Counted from the first letter of the stretch, positions 52,138-60,248 are shown. The stretch: DNA of 64,000 nucleotides from Jeotgalicoccus saudimassiliensis (GCF_000756715.1 NZ_CCSE01000001.1:558001-622000); one strand, 5' to 3'. Notes: generated by a model from the letters alone, not told the origin. A program made the numbers and translations.

Positions 52138-52707
52138 ATGAATATTAAAATTGCAATTCCTTTACTTGTTATTCTTGCTCTTACATTTATAGCAATTTTA
52201 ATAGAAAGTTTTATACCCGGAGAGTCTGACACGCCTGAAGACAGCGATGTGATTGTGACTCTCGGCGGCGGTGACCAAGGCAGAGTGAAGGAGGCTGCTG
52301 ATTTATATCAGTCAGGCTATGCCGATAAGGTGTTGATTACCCCAGCAGGTGACAGATACAATGCTGAAGAACTTACATCTATCGTTCGCCATTACGGTGT
52401 CGAAGAGGAAGATGTAATCGTTGATACTGAATCTACAAGCACATATTCAAACGCAGAAAGAACTCTAGAAATTATGGACGATAATAATTTTGAGTCCGCA
52501 ATGATTGTTACTAGTGATTACCATCTTAAAAGAGCCAAACTAGCCTTTGAACGGCTCAATGATAATGACAAGACCTTTAACTATATCTCCGCTTCAAATT
52601 TAGAAGGTAAAAAAGGACTCGATAGAGAAGACGCTTTTTCCCATTGGATTAGAGAGTTTATAAAAATATGGGGCTACCGCTTCGGCTTATATAATCTCTT
52701 TGGTTAA
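52138..52707 (+). CDS. DUF218 (YdcF/SanA-like) membrane-anchored protein
   Basis: This 189-aa protein has an N-terminal helix (about 5-25), then a DUF218 domain: DVIVTLGGG, VKEAADLYQSGYADKVLITPAG, STSTYSNAERTLEIM, and VTSDYHLKRAKLAFERL (D127, H129). DUF218 proteins are tied to envelope function and some bind nucleotide-like ligands; the reaction is unknown. The domain should face outside. It follows the membrane-anchored paralogue by 20 bp, with GGAGG before ATG 52138. A broken second copy lies at 53272. Confidence 0.87.
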   Translation: MNIKIAIPLLVILALTFIAILIESFIPGESDTPEDSDVIVTLGGGDQGRVKEAADLYQSGYADKVLITPAGDRYNAEELTSIVRHYGVEEEDVIVDTESTSTYSNAERTLEIMDDNNFESAMIVTSDYHLKRAKLAFERLNDNDKTFNYISASNLEGKKGLDREDAFSHWIREFIKIWGYRFGLYNLFG

Positions 52708-52711
52708 CAGT

Positions 52712-52739
52712 TAGACAGGCAGCAGTATTATGCTATTAT
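52712..52739 (+). promoter_or_regulatory. Promoter of the lipoprotein gene
   Basis: TAGACA (52712-52717), 16 nt, TATTAT (52734-52739), 39 nt before the start codon. Confidence 0.5.
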
Positions 52740-52778
52740 TTAACTGTTACTTACTTTAAACAGAAAAGGGGAACATCA

Positions 52779-53150
52779 ATGAAAACCAAATTGTCTTTTA
52801 TGAGTTTACTAGTGGGAATTATGCTTTTATCAGCGTGCAGCGGCGGTTCAGATGATAATCTGATGGATATGGGCTCGCTCACTGAAGGCAGCTGGATGGG
52901 CTACAATGGTGAAGCTGTTGAAAATGAAGAAATGATGACTACTGATTATATTGACTACGATCCATCTAATACTTATGAGATTAACCGTTCAAGCTACGTA
53001 TCTTATTTTAACGGGGAAGATTTTATTGAAACGATTCAATACAGCGGAGAGCCGCCGATGACACTGAATACTGTAGAAGAAGCGGACCGCATTATGGTGA
53101 GTTTCAATCAGTACAATGAAGATTCTATTAATTTAACAACCGCAGAATAA
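52779..53150 (+). CDS. Small lipoprotein, paralogue of the protein at 51737
   Basis: This 123-aa protein has a classic lipoprotein signal peptide: MKTKLSFMSLLVGIML then the lipobox LLSAC (Cys20), followed by a glycine/serine-rich spacer. The mature part contains SSYVSYFNGEDFIETI and LNTVEEADRIMVSFN, shared with the 51737 protein. The function is unknown. AAAGGGGA precedes ATG 52779, and a strong terminator follows. Confidence 0.83.
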   Translation: MKTKLSFMSLLVGIMLLSACSGGSDDNLMDMGSLTEGSWMGYNGEAVENEEMMTTDYIDYDPSNTYEINRSSYVSYFNGEDFIETIQYSGEPPMTLNTVEEADRIMVSFNQYNEDSINLTTAE

Positions 53151-53153
53151 CAG

Positions 53154-53187
53154 AAAACCGTGAGAGGATATCTCACGGTTTTTATTT
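53154..53187 (+). terminator. Terminator after the lipoprotein gene
   Basis: AAAACCGTGAGA/TCTCACGGTTTT has a 5-nt loop and a T run. Confidence 0.93.
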
Positions 53188-53271
53188 ACACTAATTTTAC
53201 TTCTGTAAAACTGTATCTAAATACTGGCTTGTTATACTGCAGGTAACAATACAGATGAGGTGAGTACTGTT

Positions 53272-53793
53272 ATGTCTTATGAAAATAAAACACTAATTGT
53301 CTACCTTGACGGCGATTATCGCCGCTTTAAAGCAGTCGCAGATCTTTATCAGAAATTTGATTACGGCAAGGCGCATATCCTAATTACATCATTTAATGAT
53401 GACAACGAACTCCGCGGTACGAAAGATCTTTTAAACCCCAGCTACGACTATATAGACGAATGTCATATCCTCACAGAATACTTCTCAACGACCACCTACA
53501 ACAACGCAGTGGAAATTCAGCAGATCCTCAAAAGGCTTAATTACGGTCAAGTTATCGGAGTTACGAGCTAATACCATAAATTTCGCACCGAATTGATTTT
53601 TAATAATGTATTTGAACAGAATAATAAATTGAAATTCTTAGGTGTTAATCCTCAGACAACGATAGTGGAATATTTGTCAGAAGCGGCGAAGCTCATACTT
53701 TATCTGATGAAAAATTATAAGTTCTATACGAAAGATAAGCTGTTGTACAGCAAGAGCAGATACCGCAGAGTATCGCGCTTGAGATATCAGTAA
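53272..53793 (+). pseudogene. Second DUF218 gene interrupted by one in-frame stop
   Basis: Codons 1-99 give a DUF218 N-terminal half (LIVYLDGDYRRFKAVADLYQ, EYFSTTTYNNAVEIQQIL, VIGVTS). TAA at 53569-53571 then falls exactly where the conserved Asp of the SDYH motif is expected. The same frame continues YHKFRTELIFNNVF and runs to 53793. So this is one gene with a single stop, not two genes. It also lacks the membrane helix of the intact DUF218 at 52138, and position 4 of the GGG loop is altered. Sequencing error cannot be excluded. ATG 53272 has GAGGTGA 8 nt upstream. Confidence 0.8.
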
Positions 53794-53876
53794 CAAAATC
53801 TCTCTGAATAGGCTAAAAATATAGTCCCATATGTTAAACTATTACTAATAACATAAAGAAAAGAATAGGGGATTAC

Positions 53877-54545
53877 ATGAAGAGCTATAAAGAAACTAAA
53901 GAAGAATTATTAAAAGCAACAGACTATAAAAGCTTCACATACCGAATGACACGCATTCCGGAAATGATTGAAGATCAGTCTAAAAAACTGGACGATATTC
54001 TTGCTCAATTTAAAGAAGAAGGTTTTAACCACTTATCAGTCGTTGAACTGTGCCGTGCTTTTATCAGAATAGATTTAATCAGGCTGTCACTGATGCAGTG
54101 TACACACGGTGTAATGACTGCAGATAAAAAAGTCCAGTATCCTACTGAGCTGGAAGTACTTGAAAGATTCACTCTTGAAAAAATCACACAGGATTTCTAT
54201 CCTTTAGATCTTCCTAAAGAGCTTGAAGAGAAGAACCAGGAAATGCGCGAACAGTTAATTAAGTTAACTAAAGAACTTGAACCGCTGTTAAGACTCGTAG
54301 AGCAGAATACAGGCGATATGAACGAGACGCTTCAAGTTGTTGCTACTCAGGTTCAAAAGAGCAACAACCATGTCTTAAGTAAGATTTACGACGATGTTTT
54401 CTATACAACAGTACTTGACTACAACATCGACAATGCATTTGAAAATGCATGGAAGAACAATTTAATCCAGTCACCGCTGGTATCATTCTATTCAATGTTT
54501 ACATTGTCGTTCTACGACGATATGTTTAAAGATCAGCTGGTTTAA
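53877..54545 (+). CDS. Helical cytoplasmic protein of unknown function
   Basis: This 222-aa protein has no signal peptide or membrane segment and is predicted almost wholly helical. A charged coiled-coil-like stretch covers about 115-145 (PKELEEKNQEMREQLIKLTKEL). I do not recognise the family. It is a single gene with AGGGGA before ATG 53877 and its own terminator. Codon use and composition resemble the housekeeping block rather than the A+T-rich island. No functional claim can be made. Confidence 0.8.
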   Translation: MKSYKETKEELLKATDYKSFTYRMTRIPEMIEDQSKKLDDILAQFKEEGFNHLSVVELCRAFIRIDLIRLSLMQCTHGVMTADKKVQYPTELEVLERFTLEKITQDFYPLDLPKELEEKNQEMREQLIKLTKELEPLLRLVEQNTGDMNETLQVVATQVQKSNNHVLSKIYDDVFYTTVLDYNIDNAFENAWKNNLIQSPLVSFYSMFTLSFYDDMFKDQLV

Positions 54546-54556
54546 TATTAATCAGG

Positions 54557-54590
54557 GCGTACTTATTAATTTAAAGTACGCTTTTTTTAT
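54557..54590 (+). terminator. Terminator after the helical protein
   Basis: GCGTACTT/AAGTACGC has a 9-nt loop and T7. Confidence 0.92.
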
Positions 54591-54605
54591 TCTATAAAAC
54601 TAAAA

Positions 54606-54632
54606 TGACTAATTTCTATGAAACATGGGTAT
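54606..54632 (+). promoter_or_regulatory. SigB-like promoter of the first zinc-ribbon gene
   Basis: AAATGACTAA then, 15 nt on, GGGTAT (54627-54632). GACTAA is a fair match to the SigB -35 (GTTTAA) and GGGTAT is its consensus -10. The same pair occurs before the paralogue. Confidence 0.5.
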
Positions 54633-54673
54633 TTACCTATTAATAAATACTTTACTGAAAGTGAGTGATAGTA

Positions 54674-54937
54674 ATGGTTGTATGTCAAAACTGCGGTGAA
54701 TCAGTACTGGAAGATACAAGAGTATGTCCGGCGTGCGGGGAGTTTATCCGAGAAGATGAAAATTATACTGATACTAACGGACTGATTCAGGAACGAGCAC
54801 CGGAAGAGGAGTTCTTAAATGGGCCTGGTAAGGATAATAAGATAGAAGATATGCCGGAAGAGAATTATCCGGAAGATGAGCTGAATAAACAGCAGAAAAA
54901 AGAGCGCAGTGATTTTGGGCGTAGTGACGATAAATAG
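54674..54937 (+). CDS. Small zinc-ribbon protein 1
   Basis: This is an 87-aa acidic, hydrophilic protein. Two knuckles CQNC and CPAC in the first 25 residues form a zinc ribbon, and the remaining 60 residues are disordered and rich in Glu/Asp (PEEEFLNGPG, IEDMPEENYPEDEL). It is a paralogue of the 55052 gene, sharing the EEFLNGP/EEILDGP and DFGRS/KFGKS marks. The function is unknown; a stress-related role is suggested only by its promoter. ATG 54674 is chosen over an upstream GTG. Confidence 0.75.
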   Translation: MVVCQNCGESVLEDTRVCPACGEFIREDENYTDTNGLIQERAPEEEFLNGPGKDNKIEDMPEENYPEDELNKQQKKERSDFGRSDDK

Positions 54938-54944
54938 TGATTAT

Positions 54945-54976
54945 ACTTCACGTTAATACCGGGAAGTTTTTTTCTC
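54945..54976 (+). terminator. Weak terminator between the zinc-ribbon genes
   Basis: ACTTC(AC)G...CGGGAAGT is an imperfect stem followed by TTTTTT. Confidence 0.5.
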
Positions 54977-54985
54977 ATTCTGAAA

Positions 54986-55011
54986 TGACTAGATATCTCA
55001 CAAAGGGGTAT
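54986..55011 (+). promoter_or_regulatory. SigB-like promoter of the second zinc-ribbon gene
   Basis: AAATGACTAG, 14 nt from TGACTA, then GGGTAT (55006-55011). It is nearly the same as the promoter at 54606. Confidence 0.5.
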
Positions 55012-55051
55012 TTGTAGTAAGAGAATATTAACAGAAAAGAGGGTTTACTAT

Positions 55052-55318
55052 ATGGATGCGTGTCAAAATTGCGGTGTGAAAATCGCCGAAGAAACCGATA
55101 TCTGCCCCAACTGCGGAGCATATACTTATGGCGGAGAACAAGCCGAAGATGTCGAAGACAGAATAGAGAACGTGGCAGTGGAAGAAGAAATTCTGGACGG
55201 TCCTGTGTCGTTCAATGAACCGATAGAAAATCTTCCCGACGAAACATATCTGGATGACGAGGTGGATGATTTGGAACTTGAAGCGGAACGCAGAAAGTTC
55301 GGTAAATCAACTGAATAA
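55052..55318 (+). CDS. Small zinc-ribbon protein 2
   Basis: This 88-aa paralogue of the preceding gene has CQNC and CPNC at the N-terminus and a long acidic tail (EEILDGPVSFNEPIENLPDET, here split around Pro) ending KFGKSTE. Probably soluble and partly disordered. Tandem duplication with promoters of the same type suggests shared stress control. AGAGGG precedes ATG 55052. A strong terminator follows. Confidence 0.8.
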   Translation: MDACQNCGVKIAEETDICPNCGAYTYGGEQAEDVEDRIENVAVEEEILDGPVSFNEPIENLPDETYLDDEVDDLELEAERRKFGKSTE

Positions 55319-55331
55319 CAATTGAATTGAT

Positions 55332-55368
55332 ATCCTCTCCGGCACAGCAGGAGAGGATTCTTTTTTTT
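55332..55368 (+). terminator. Terminator after the second zinc-ribbon gene
   Basis: ATCCTCTCC/GGAGAGGAT has a 9-nt loop and T8. Confidence 0.92.
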
Positions 55369-55381
55369 ACAGTGCATCTAT

Positions 55382-55409
55382 TTGAATTCATACCTCAGTT
55401 ATATATAAT
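55382..55409 (+). promoter_or_regulatory. Promoter of the 42-aa membrane protein
   Basis: TTGAAT (55382-55387), 16 nt, TATAAT (55404-55409), 39 nt before the start codon. Confidence 0.6.
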
Positions 55410-55448
55410 GAATAACATCATACAAGGTTTATGAAAGGTGGGACAGGA

Positions 55449-55577
55449 ATGAATGAAAGTTTAAACATGCTTGTACTGAACAGTACAGAGGCTCCGGGAA
55501 TCAACTGGGTAATGGTTATTGCAGGTGTTCTGCTGCTTGGTTTAAGTCTGCTTATGTTTTTTAAGCTGAGGAAATAA
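55449..55577 (+). CDS. 42-aa single-pass membrane protein
   Basis: A short frame with an AAAGGTGGG ribosome binding site 6-8 nt upstream and a good promoter encodes 42 residues. These are a polar N-terminus (MNESLNMLVLNSTEAPG), one membrane helix (about 19-38, WVMVIAGVLLLGLSLLMFF) and a KLRK end. The positive C-terminus suggests N-out/C-in insertion. There is no known family; it could be a small regulator of a membrane enzyme. Confidence 0.7.
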   Translation: MNESLNMLVLNSTEAPGINWVMVIAGVLLLGLSLLMFFKLRK

Positions 55578-55735
55578 TATATTTAATCAGTTTTACATAG
55601 AGTTCTCACCTGGACTCATTCATGGTTCCGGGGTTTTATCATTTGTAATGTTACTGTTAAGGTCAGACGGATGTTTTTAACTAATGTATTATCCGCGTTA
55701 TAATGAAGGTAACTACAGTGAATGGAGAGAGTTTA

Positions 55736-56446
55736 ATGATAGATATTCATAATCACTTATTAATAAATGTGGACGATGGTCCTAAGTCATCTGAAGAAAC
55801 ATTGAATTTACTCAACCAGGCAGTTGAACAGGGGATTACTGATATTATTGTGACACCGCACCATCACAGCGGATCGTACCTCACACCGGCTGATGTTGTA
55901 AAACAGAAGCTTCATGAAGTTGAAAGTATTATTAAAGATAACAATATACCGGTTAATGTGCATCCCGGACAGGAGATTCGAATTAACGATGTGTTAATTG
56001 ACGAACTCCGAAGCGGGGAGTCACTGACGCTTGCGGGCAGTAATTACATTCTTGTAGAGTTTTCATTTACCGAGTTGCATGAAGATGTCGATGAAGTGTT
56101 TACGGCACTGCGTGAACTTGGTCTGACACCGATTATTGCGCACCCGGAACGTTGCCGCCCGCTCGTCCAGAATGAGCAGATCCTTGCGCGTTTAATTAAA
56201 GACGGTGCGCTGGCACAGGTGACCGCTGCGTCTGTATGCGGGGAGTTCGGCAGTGATCTGCAGGCGAATTCACTTGATTTAATAGAAAAAGGGCTGATTC
56301 ACATAGTGGCAAGTGATGCCCATCATGCAGAATACCGCCCGTTTATGTCTAAAGAAGCTTTTGAAATTATTGAGAACGAACTGGGAGGCTCTTATGTTGA
56401 AAAAATGAAACAGACTGCCAAAAACGTACTGGATAATAAACAGTAA
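55736..56446 (+). CDS. CpsB/CapC/YwqE-type protein-tyrosine phosphatase (PHP family)
   Basis: This 236-aa PHP-fold protein has metal ligands in MIDIHNHLL, TPHHH, an H-P-G-Q-E segment, AHPERCRP and SDAHHAEYRP. These enzymes remove phosphate from BY-kinases and so tune capsule synthesis. In staphylococci the gene is normally joined to capA-capB; here it is 34 kb from the Wzz-like and degenerate kinase genes at 20.8-21.9 kb. ATG 55736 follows GGAGAG by 6 nt. The window contains no intact kinase, so its target must be elsewhere or it has another substrate. Confidence 0.88.
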   Translation: MIDIHNHLLINVDDGPKSSEETLNLLNQAVEQGITDIIVTPHHHSGSYLTPADVVKQKLHEVESIIKDNNIPVNVHPGQEIRINDVLIDELRSGESLTLAGSNYILVEFSFTELHEDVDEVFTALRELGLTPIIAHPERCRPLVQNEQILARLIKDGALAQVTAASVCGEFGSDLQANSLDLIEKGLIHIVASDAHHAEYRPFMSKEAFEIIENELGGSYVEKMKQTAKNVLDNKQ

Positions 56447-57025
56447 TTATTTTTGTTCTTTATTGCTCTGTTTGACTTTGAAATAGTCTCCACCTTTTTT
56501 AGCTGTATCATCGGTACCCCAATCTCTCAGGTTTTTAGTATCGACGAGGTGGGGGATATGTTTGGAACAGTGAATATACGCTTCATGTACTGTGACGACC
56601 ACCCAGCGTTCCGCACGCTCATCAGTTACACCCGGTGCAATCTCATGAATGTGTTCATTTTCTATAATTTCAGCAGCACCGTTTATATGAAGACCGATCT
56701 GCTCATTAAAGAAATCAATCATTAAGAGACCGATATGCGGGTTTTCGATTATGTTACCAAGAGATGCCATCACGCCGTTGCCGCGGTATTCCGGATACAT
56801 TACACGGGTTTCATCAATCACGTGTATAAAACTCTGTTCTCCGGCCTTAAATGATGAATCACAATTGCCGTTTTTATCACTTGTTGCGATAAATAACATT
56901 GTCTGTTCTTTAATAAACTGCTGCATTTCACCGTTTAAATAATCAATCATCTGATTATTGTAAAAAGCATCTGCACGGCGTTCTGTATTATGCTTTTTTT
57001 GTAAATCACGTTCACCCTGTGACAT
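56447..57025 (-). CDS. Pyridoxamine-5'-phosphate-oxidase-fold flavin-binding protein
   Basis: This is a 192-aa split-barrel protein: FIATSDKNGNCDSSFKAGE, VMYPEYRGNGVMASLGNI, NPHIGLLMIDFF and GLHINGAAEII are the usual PPOX-like strands. It probably binds FMN or a related cofactor; the substrate is unknown. The C-terminal helix with IHCSKHIPHLV is typical of the subgroup with a C-terminal extension. AAGGAG precedes the start. It converges on the phosphatase gene with almost no spacer. Confidence 0.82.
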   Translation of the reverse strand: MSQGERDLQKKHNTERRADAFYNNQMIDYLNGEMQQFIKEQTMLFIATSDKNGNCDSSFKAGEQSFIHVIDETRVMYPEYRGNGVMASLGNIIENPHIGLLMIDFFNEQIGLHINGAAEIIENEHIHEIAPGVTDERAERWVVVTVHEAYIHCSKHIPHLVDTKNLRDWGTDDTAKKGGDYFKVKQSNKEQK

Positions 57026-57104
57026 ATTATCACTCCTTAACAGTTTTATTTTACCATTATTAAGATTTAAAAAATGGGGTATAGTTTACAAAGAGGTGAA
57101 GGAA

Positions 57105-57302
57105 ATGAAACAAATTATTACAGTGCATTTTATCGGCGGATCCACGATGGAAGTCAACAAGACAGAAGCAGTAGATGAACTGATCCGGCTGATTAACGGC
57201 AAGTTTGAAGCCAACCATTTTGTGAAACTTCCGAATCGAAGCGGCGGCGAGGCCTATATTAATTTAAGTCTGATAACATCAATCGAAGTGCGTTCCATAT
57301 AA
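57105..57302 (+). CDS. Small conserved-looking protein of unknown function (65 aa)
   Basis: This 65-aa protein is a small beta/alpha domain (QIITVHFIGG, TEAVDELIRLIN, GGEAYINLSLITSIEV), somewhat like small DUFs of staphylococci with a C-terminal strand. AGAGGTGA precedes ATG 57105; an in-frame GTG at 57096 lies inside that site. No motif gives a function. A shared terminator with pucG follows. Confidence 0.75.
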   Translation: MKQIITVHFIGGSTMEVNKTEAVDELIRLINGKFEANHFVKLPNRSGGEAYINLSLITSIEVRSI

Positions 57303-57337
57303 AAAATACCAGCCGCGTTAATGCGGCTGGTATTTTT
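57303..57337. terminator. Bidirectional terminator before pucG
   Basis: The stem ATACCAGCCGC/GCGGCTGGTAT has T runs on both strands. Confidence 0.93.
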
Positions 57338-57362
57338 GTTCTTCAATTATATAGATTACATA

Positions 57363-58586
57363 TTAAAGTTCGTGTTCATCATAATAGTTTGTCATTGCTT
57401 CAAGTCCAGCAGCAGGATCGATATTTTCTGTACCCTTCGACTGGAGGAATACTCCAAACGCTGTAATGAAGTTTAAGAGATTCTGTTTTTCTGCAACGTA
57501 GCCCATCGTACCGATACGCCAGATTTGTCCGGCGACTGATCCGAATGTGCCTGCAATTTCAATTCCAAAGCGTGACAGAAGTTCTGTACGGAATTCTGCA
57601 TCGTTAATACCTTCAGGTATTTTAACGCATACTACCATCTGCATTTCGTGATTTTCGTCTCCAAAAATCTCAAGTCCTAATGCTGTAACTGCTTTTTTCA
57701 TCGCCTCATGGTGATAGCTGTGACGGCGTGCACGTGCTTCGACGCCTTCATCGATTGCAAGTTTCAGTCCTTCATACAGACCATAAATATTCACCGTTGC
57801 CTCAGTGTGGTGATTCAGACGGCGTTCACCCCAGTAATCCTGAAGCTGTGTCAGGTCGAGATAGTTGCTCGTAATGAAATGAGATGTCGCTTTGTCATCT
57901 GATGTACGTATTCCTTTTTCAACGCGTTTACGTTTATTGATTGCTTCACTGAAACGTTCGTTAAATGTAATGGGGGTAATACCTGAAGGTACCGACAGAC
58001 ATTTTTGAGCACCGCCGATAACAGCATCCAGTGCCCACTCATCAACAGGGATGTCCTGTCCCAAATATGTAGCGACTGCATCGACTACTGTATATATACC
58101 TCGCTCTTTCGCTGCATGGCCGATTTTATCAATTGGCTGCAGACGTCCTGAAGACGTTTCCCCGTGAATAATTGCGAGTACTTTAGGTTCGATTTCGTCC
58201 AGTTTTTGTATAATGTCTTCCTGCGGAATTACTTCACCCATCGGTGCTTCAATTGTATGCACGATACCGCCGGCACGTTCAGCGAGTTCAGTAACGAGAT
58301 AGCCGAATCGTCCGATAATCGGTACCAGTACTTTATCTCCCGGTTCAACGATACTGGCAATAACAGCTTCAATTCCTGCACGGCTCGTTCCATCGACAGG
58401 GAATGACCATTTATTTATGGTTTTAAATGATGCACGGATTAACTCCATCGTTTCATTCATTATATCCGTGAAATCCGGATCAAACTGTCCAAGAATTGAA
58501 TTGCTCATCGCCTGTGAAACTCTGGGGTCAACTGCGACTGGACCCGGTGTCATTATAAGTCTTCTATTTATTTTTAAACTTGCCAT
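57363..58586 (-). CDS. pucG: PucG-type aminotransferase ((S)-ureidoglycine-glyoxylate aminotransferase family)
   Basis: This is a 407-aa class V aminotransferase: LIMTPGPVAVDP, GTSRAGIEAV, HGETSSGRLQP, VVDAVATYLGQD and the PLP Lys195 in GGAQKCLSVPSG. The family includes alanine- and serine-glyoxylate aminotransferases. The neighbouring PucR and allantoinase genes favour PucG, which handles a ureide intermediate of purine breakdown. The start is taken as ATG 58586; two earlier ATGs (58598, 58595) directly follow GAGAAGG, so the true start may be up to four codons upstream. It is divergent from the MFS gene across an operator-like repeat. Confidence 0.85.
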   Translation of the reverse strand: MASLKINRRLIMTPGPVAVDPRVSQAMSNSILGQFDPDFTDIMNETMELIRASFKTINKWSFPVDGTSRAGIEAVIASIVEPGDKVLVPIIGRFGYLVTELAERAGGIVHTIEAPMGEVIPQEDIIQKLDEIEPKVLAIIHGETSSGRLQPIDKIGHAAKERGIYTVVDAVATYLGQDIPVDEWALDAVIGGAQKCLSVPSGITPITFNERFSEAINKRKRVEKGIRTSDDKATSHFITSNYLDLTQLQDYWGERRLNHHTEATVNIYGLYEGLKLAIDEGVEARARRHSYHHEAMKKAVTALGLEIFGDENHEMQMVVCVKIPEGINDAEFRTELLSRFGIEIAGTFGSVAGQIWRIGTMGYVAEKQNLLNFITAFGVFLQSKGTENIDPAAGLEAMTNYYDEHEL

Positions 58587-58688
58587 TATGCGCATCATCC
58601 TTCTCTTTTATTTTTTTGTACTATTAATAATATAATTATTCGGACAATTATACAAACATTTTATATATACCAATATTTGCGCCTATAT

Positions 58689-58708
58689 TTTGTGATATTA
58701 TGCACAAA
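58689..58708. promoter_or_regulatory. Operator-like inverted repeat, pucG/MFS promoter region
   Basis: TTTGTGATATTATGCACAAA: the arms TTTGTG and CACAAA form an inverted repeat. A second site with the same ends (TTTGT...GCACAAA) lies at 63685 between pucR and allB. Confidence 0.55.
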
Positions 58709-58720
58709 GTATAGAAAAAT

Positions 58721-58739
58721 TTTATCTACTATAGATAAA
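58721..58739. promoter_or_regulatory. Second inverted repeat upstream of the MFS gene
   Basis: TTTATCTA CTA TAGATAAA has perfect 8-bp arms, 73 nt before the MFS start. It may be another operator or a promoter-proximal regulator site. A looser TTTATC...GATAAA occurs at 60299-60321. Confidence 0.4.
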
Positions 58740-58811
58740 GAATTTAGCATGGTGATGCTGTAAAATAATAAGTGAAAATAATACAAAATTAAATTTAAAG
58801 GAGACAGAACG

Positions 58812-60050
58812 ATGGACAACAAAAACATTTCCAACAATTACTGGATAAAAATTGTCATTGTCTTTACGCTCGGTTGGGTTGCAATTTATGCAACGCGTAC
58901 AATTTTAAACCCGATTATGACAAATATTCAGTCGGAATTCGCCATTAACGCAGCTCAATTAGGTCTGATCAGCAGTCTATTCTTCCTCGGTTATACTGCG
59001 ACTCAAATACCTTCAGGATTTTTAGGAGATAAATTCGGCCGTAAGAAAATGATTATTCCGGCATTTATCGGATTTGGTATACTGGCAATTATTTCAGGAC
59101 AGATGGTTACATTCTATATGTTCCTGATGATGTGGTTCCTGACTGGTATGTTCCAGGGGGTATTCTACGGACCGCAGTATGGTTTATCATCTGAAGCAAT
59201 TCCTCAGAAACGCTTAACACTCGGCAGTGCGATTATTAACAGCGGTATGGCAATCGGTATGTCAGCAGGTTACTGGATTTCAAGTATTACAGTACAGGAA
59301 ATGGACATGTCATGGAGAACACCATTCTGGATTATGGGTGTTATCGTAATCGTAATCGGTATTGTGATGTGGATTATGGTTAAAGAACACCCGCCGGGCT
59401 ATAAAGCGCCGGACAGTGCAAACGGTGTTCCGGAGAAACTTAAAATGTCAGAACTGTTTAAAAACAGAAACCTTATTTTAGCTTTTATTACTATATTCTG
59501 TTCGATTTACGGATTCTTCGTAATTCTTACATGGCTTCCGTACTACCTTGAAACAGCTCGCGGCATCAGCGGATCAAGCGTTGCATTCGTGTCATCATTA
59601 GTACCGTGGGCATCAATTCCGGGAATGCTGTTCTTCGGATGGCTGTCTGATAAACTGGGGAAACAGCGTCCGGTCCTTTTGGTTATGGTGCCGCTGGCAT
59701 TTATCTCGACAGTATCAATTGTCCTTTTTGAGCAGATGTGGGTACTGTACGTATCACTGATTGTTTACGGTATCGTCGGTAAGCTGAGTACGAACCCTGT
59801 ACTGATCGCAGTAGTTGCGAACAACGCACCGCGCGTCGGACTCGCAACATCATTCGGTATTTATAACTTCATCGGAATGTCGGCATCGATACTGGCGCCG
59901 TACATTACAGGATTCATTACGGATGTTACAGGAAACCTGGATATGGGCTTCTACCTGGCAGGCGGACTGCTGGTTGTAGGTATTATTGCGGTATTCATGC
60001 TTGATGAATCAGGTTATAAGAAAGTCGGACACGTGGAAAAAGTTAAATAA
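58812..60050 (+). CDS. MFS transporter, anion:cation symporter-like
   Basis: This is a 412-aa protein with twelve predicted helices. The MFS signature between TM2 and TM3 reads GFLGDKFGRKKM, and its echo in the second half reads GWLSDKLGKQRP. Best overall resemblance is to the anion:cation symporter group that moves organic anions. Between pucG and a DASS transporter it may import a ureide (allantoate, ureidoglycolate) or a related acid; this is inference. AAAGGAGA precedes ATG 58812. Confidence 0.83.
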   Translation: MDNKNISNNYWIKIVIVFTLGWVAIYATRTILNPIMTNIQSEFAINAAQLGLISSLFFLGYTATQIPSGFLGDKFGRKKMIIPAFIGFGILAIISGQMVTFYMFLMMWFLTGMFQGVFYGPQYGLSSEAIPQKRLTLGSAIINSGMAIGMSAGYWISSITVQEMDMSWRTPFWIMGVIVIVIGIVMWIMVKEHPPGYKAPDSANGVPEKLKMSELFKNRNLILAFITIFCSIYGFFVILTWLPYYLETARGISGSSVAFVSSLVPWASIPGMLFFGWLSDKLGKQRPVLLVMVPLAFISTVSIVLFEQMWVLYVSLIVYGIVGKLSTNPVLIAVVANNAPRVGLATSFGIYNFIGMSASILAPYITGFITDVTGNLDMGFYLAGGLLVVGIIAVFMLDESGYKKVGHVEKVK

Positions 60051-60065
60051 ATATATTGATGGAAT

Positions 60066-60100
60066 ACTCCGAAACTGCAGTGCAGCTTCGGAGTTTTTTA
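60066..60100 (+). terminator. Terminator after the MFS gene
   Basis: ACTCCGAA (60066-60073) pairs with TTCGGAGT (60087-60094), then TTTTT. The loop holds a small CTGCAGTGCAG self-complement. The following 257 bases up to 60357 hold no gene, only the cre-like site and the inverted repeat noted separately. Confidence 0.92.
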
Positions 60101-60234
60101 ATTTGTAAAAAGGGACAGCAGCAGAGTGACTGATGTTTATCCGGCGCTGAAGATGAACTGCATGTATTGTCATTCACCCTCGGCAAAGCATTGAAAAACT
60201 TAAAAACAGACCGAAATGACTAGAAAATTCTTAC

Positions 60235-60248
60235 TATAAGCGCTTACA
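60235..60248. promoter_or_regulatory. cre-like site (CcpA) upstream of the DASS transporter
   Basis: TATAAGCGCTTACA differs at one base from the palindromic cre TGTAAGCGCTTACA. It lies 110 nt before the transporter gene. Confidence 0.6.

Noticed and set aside
53260-53793. Two separate small genes at 53260 and 53593
   Set aside because: They are in the same frame, separated only by one stop, and together cover one DUF218 domain.
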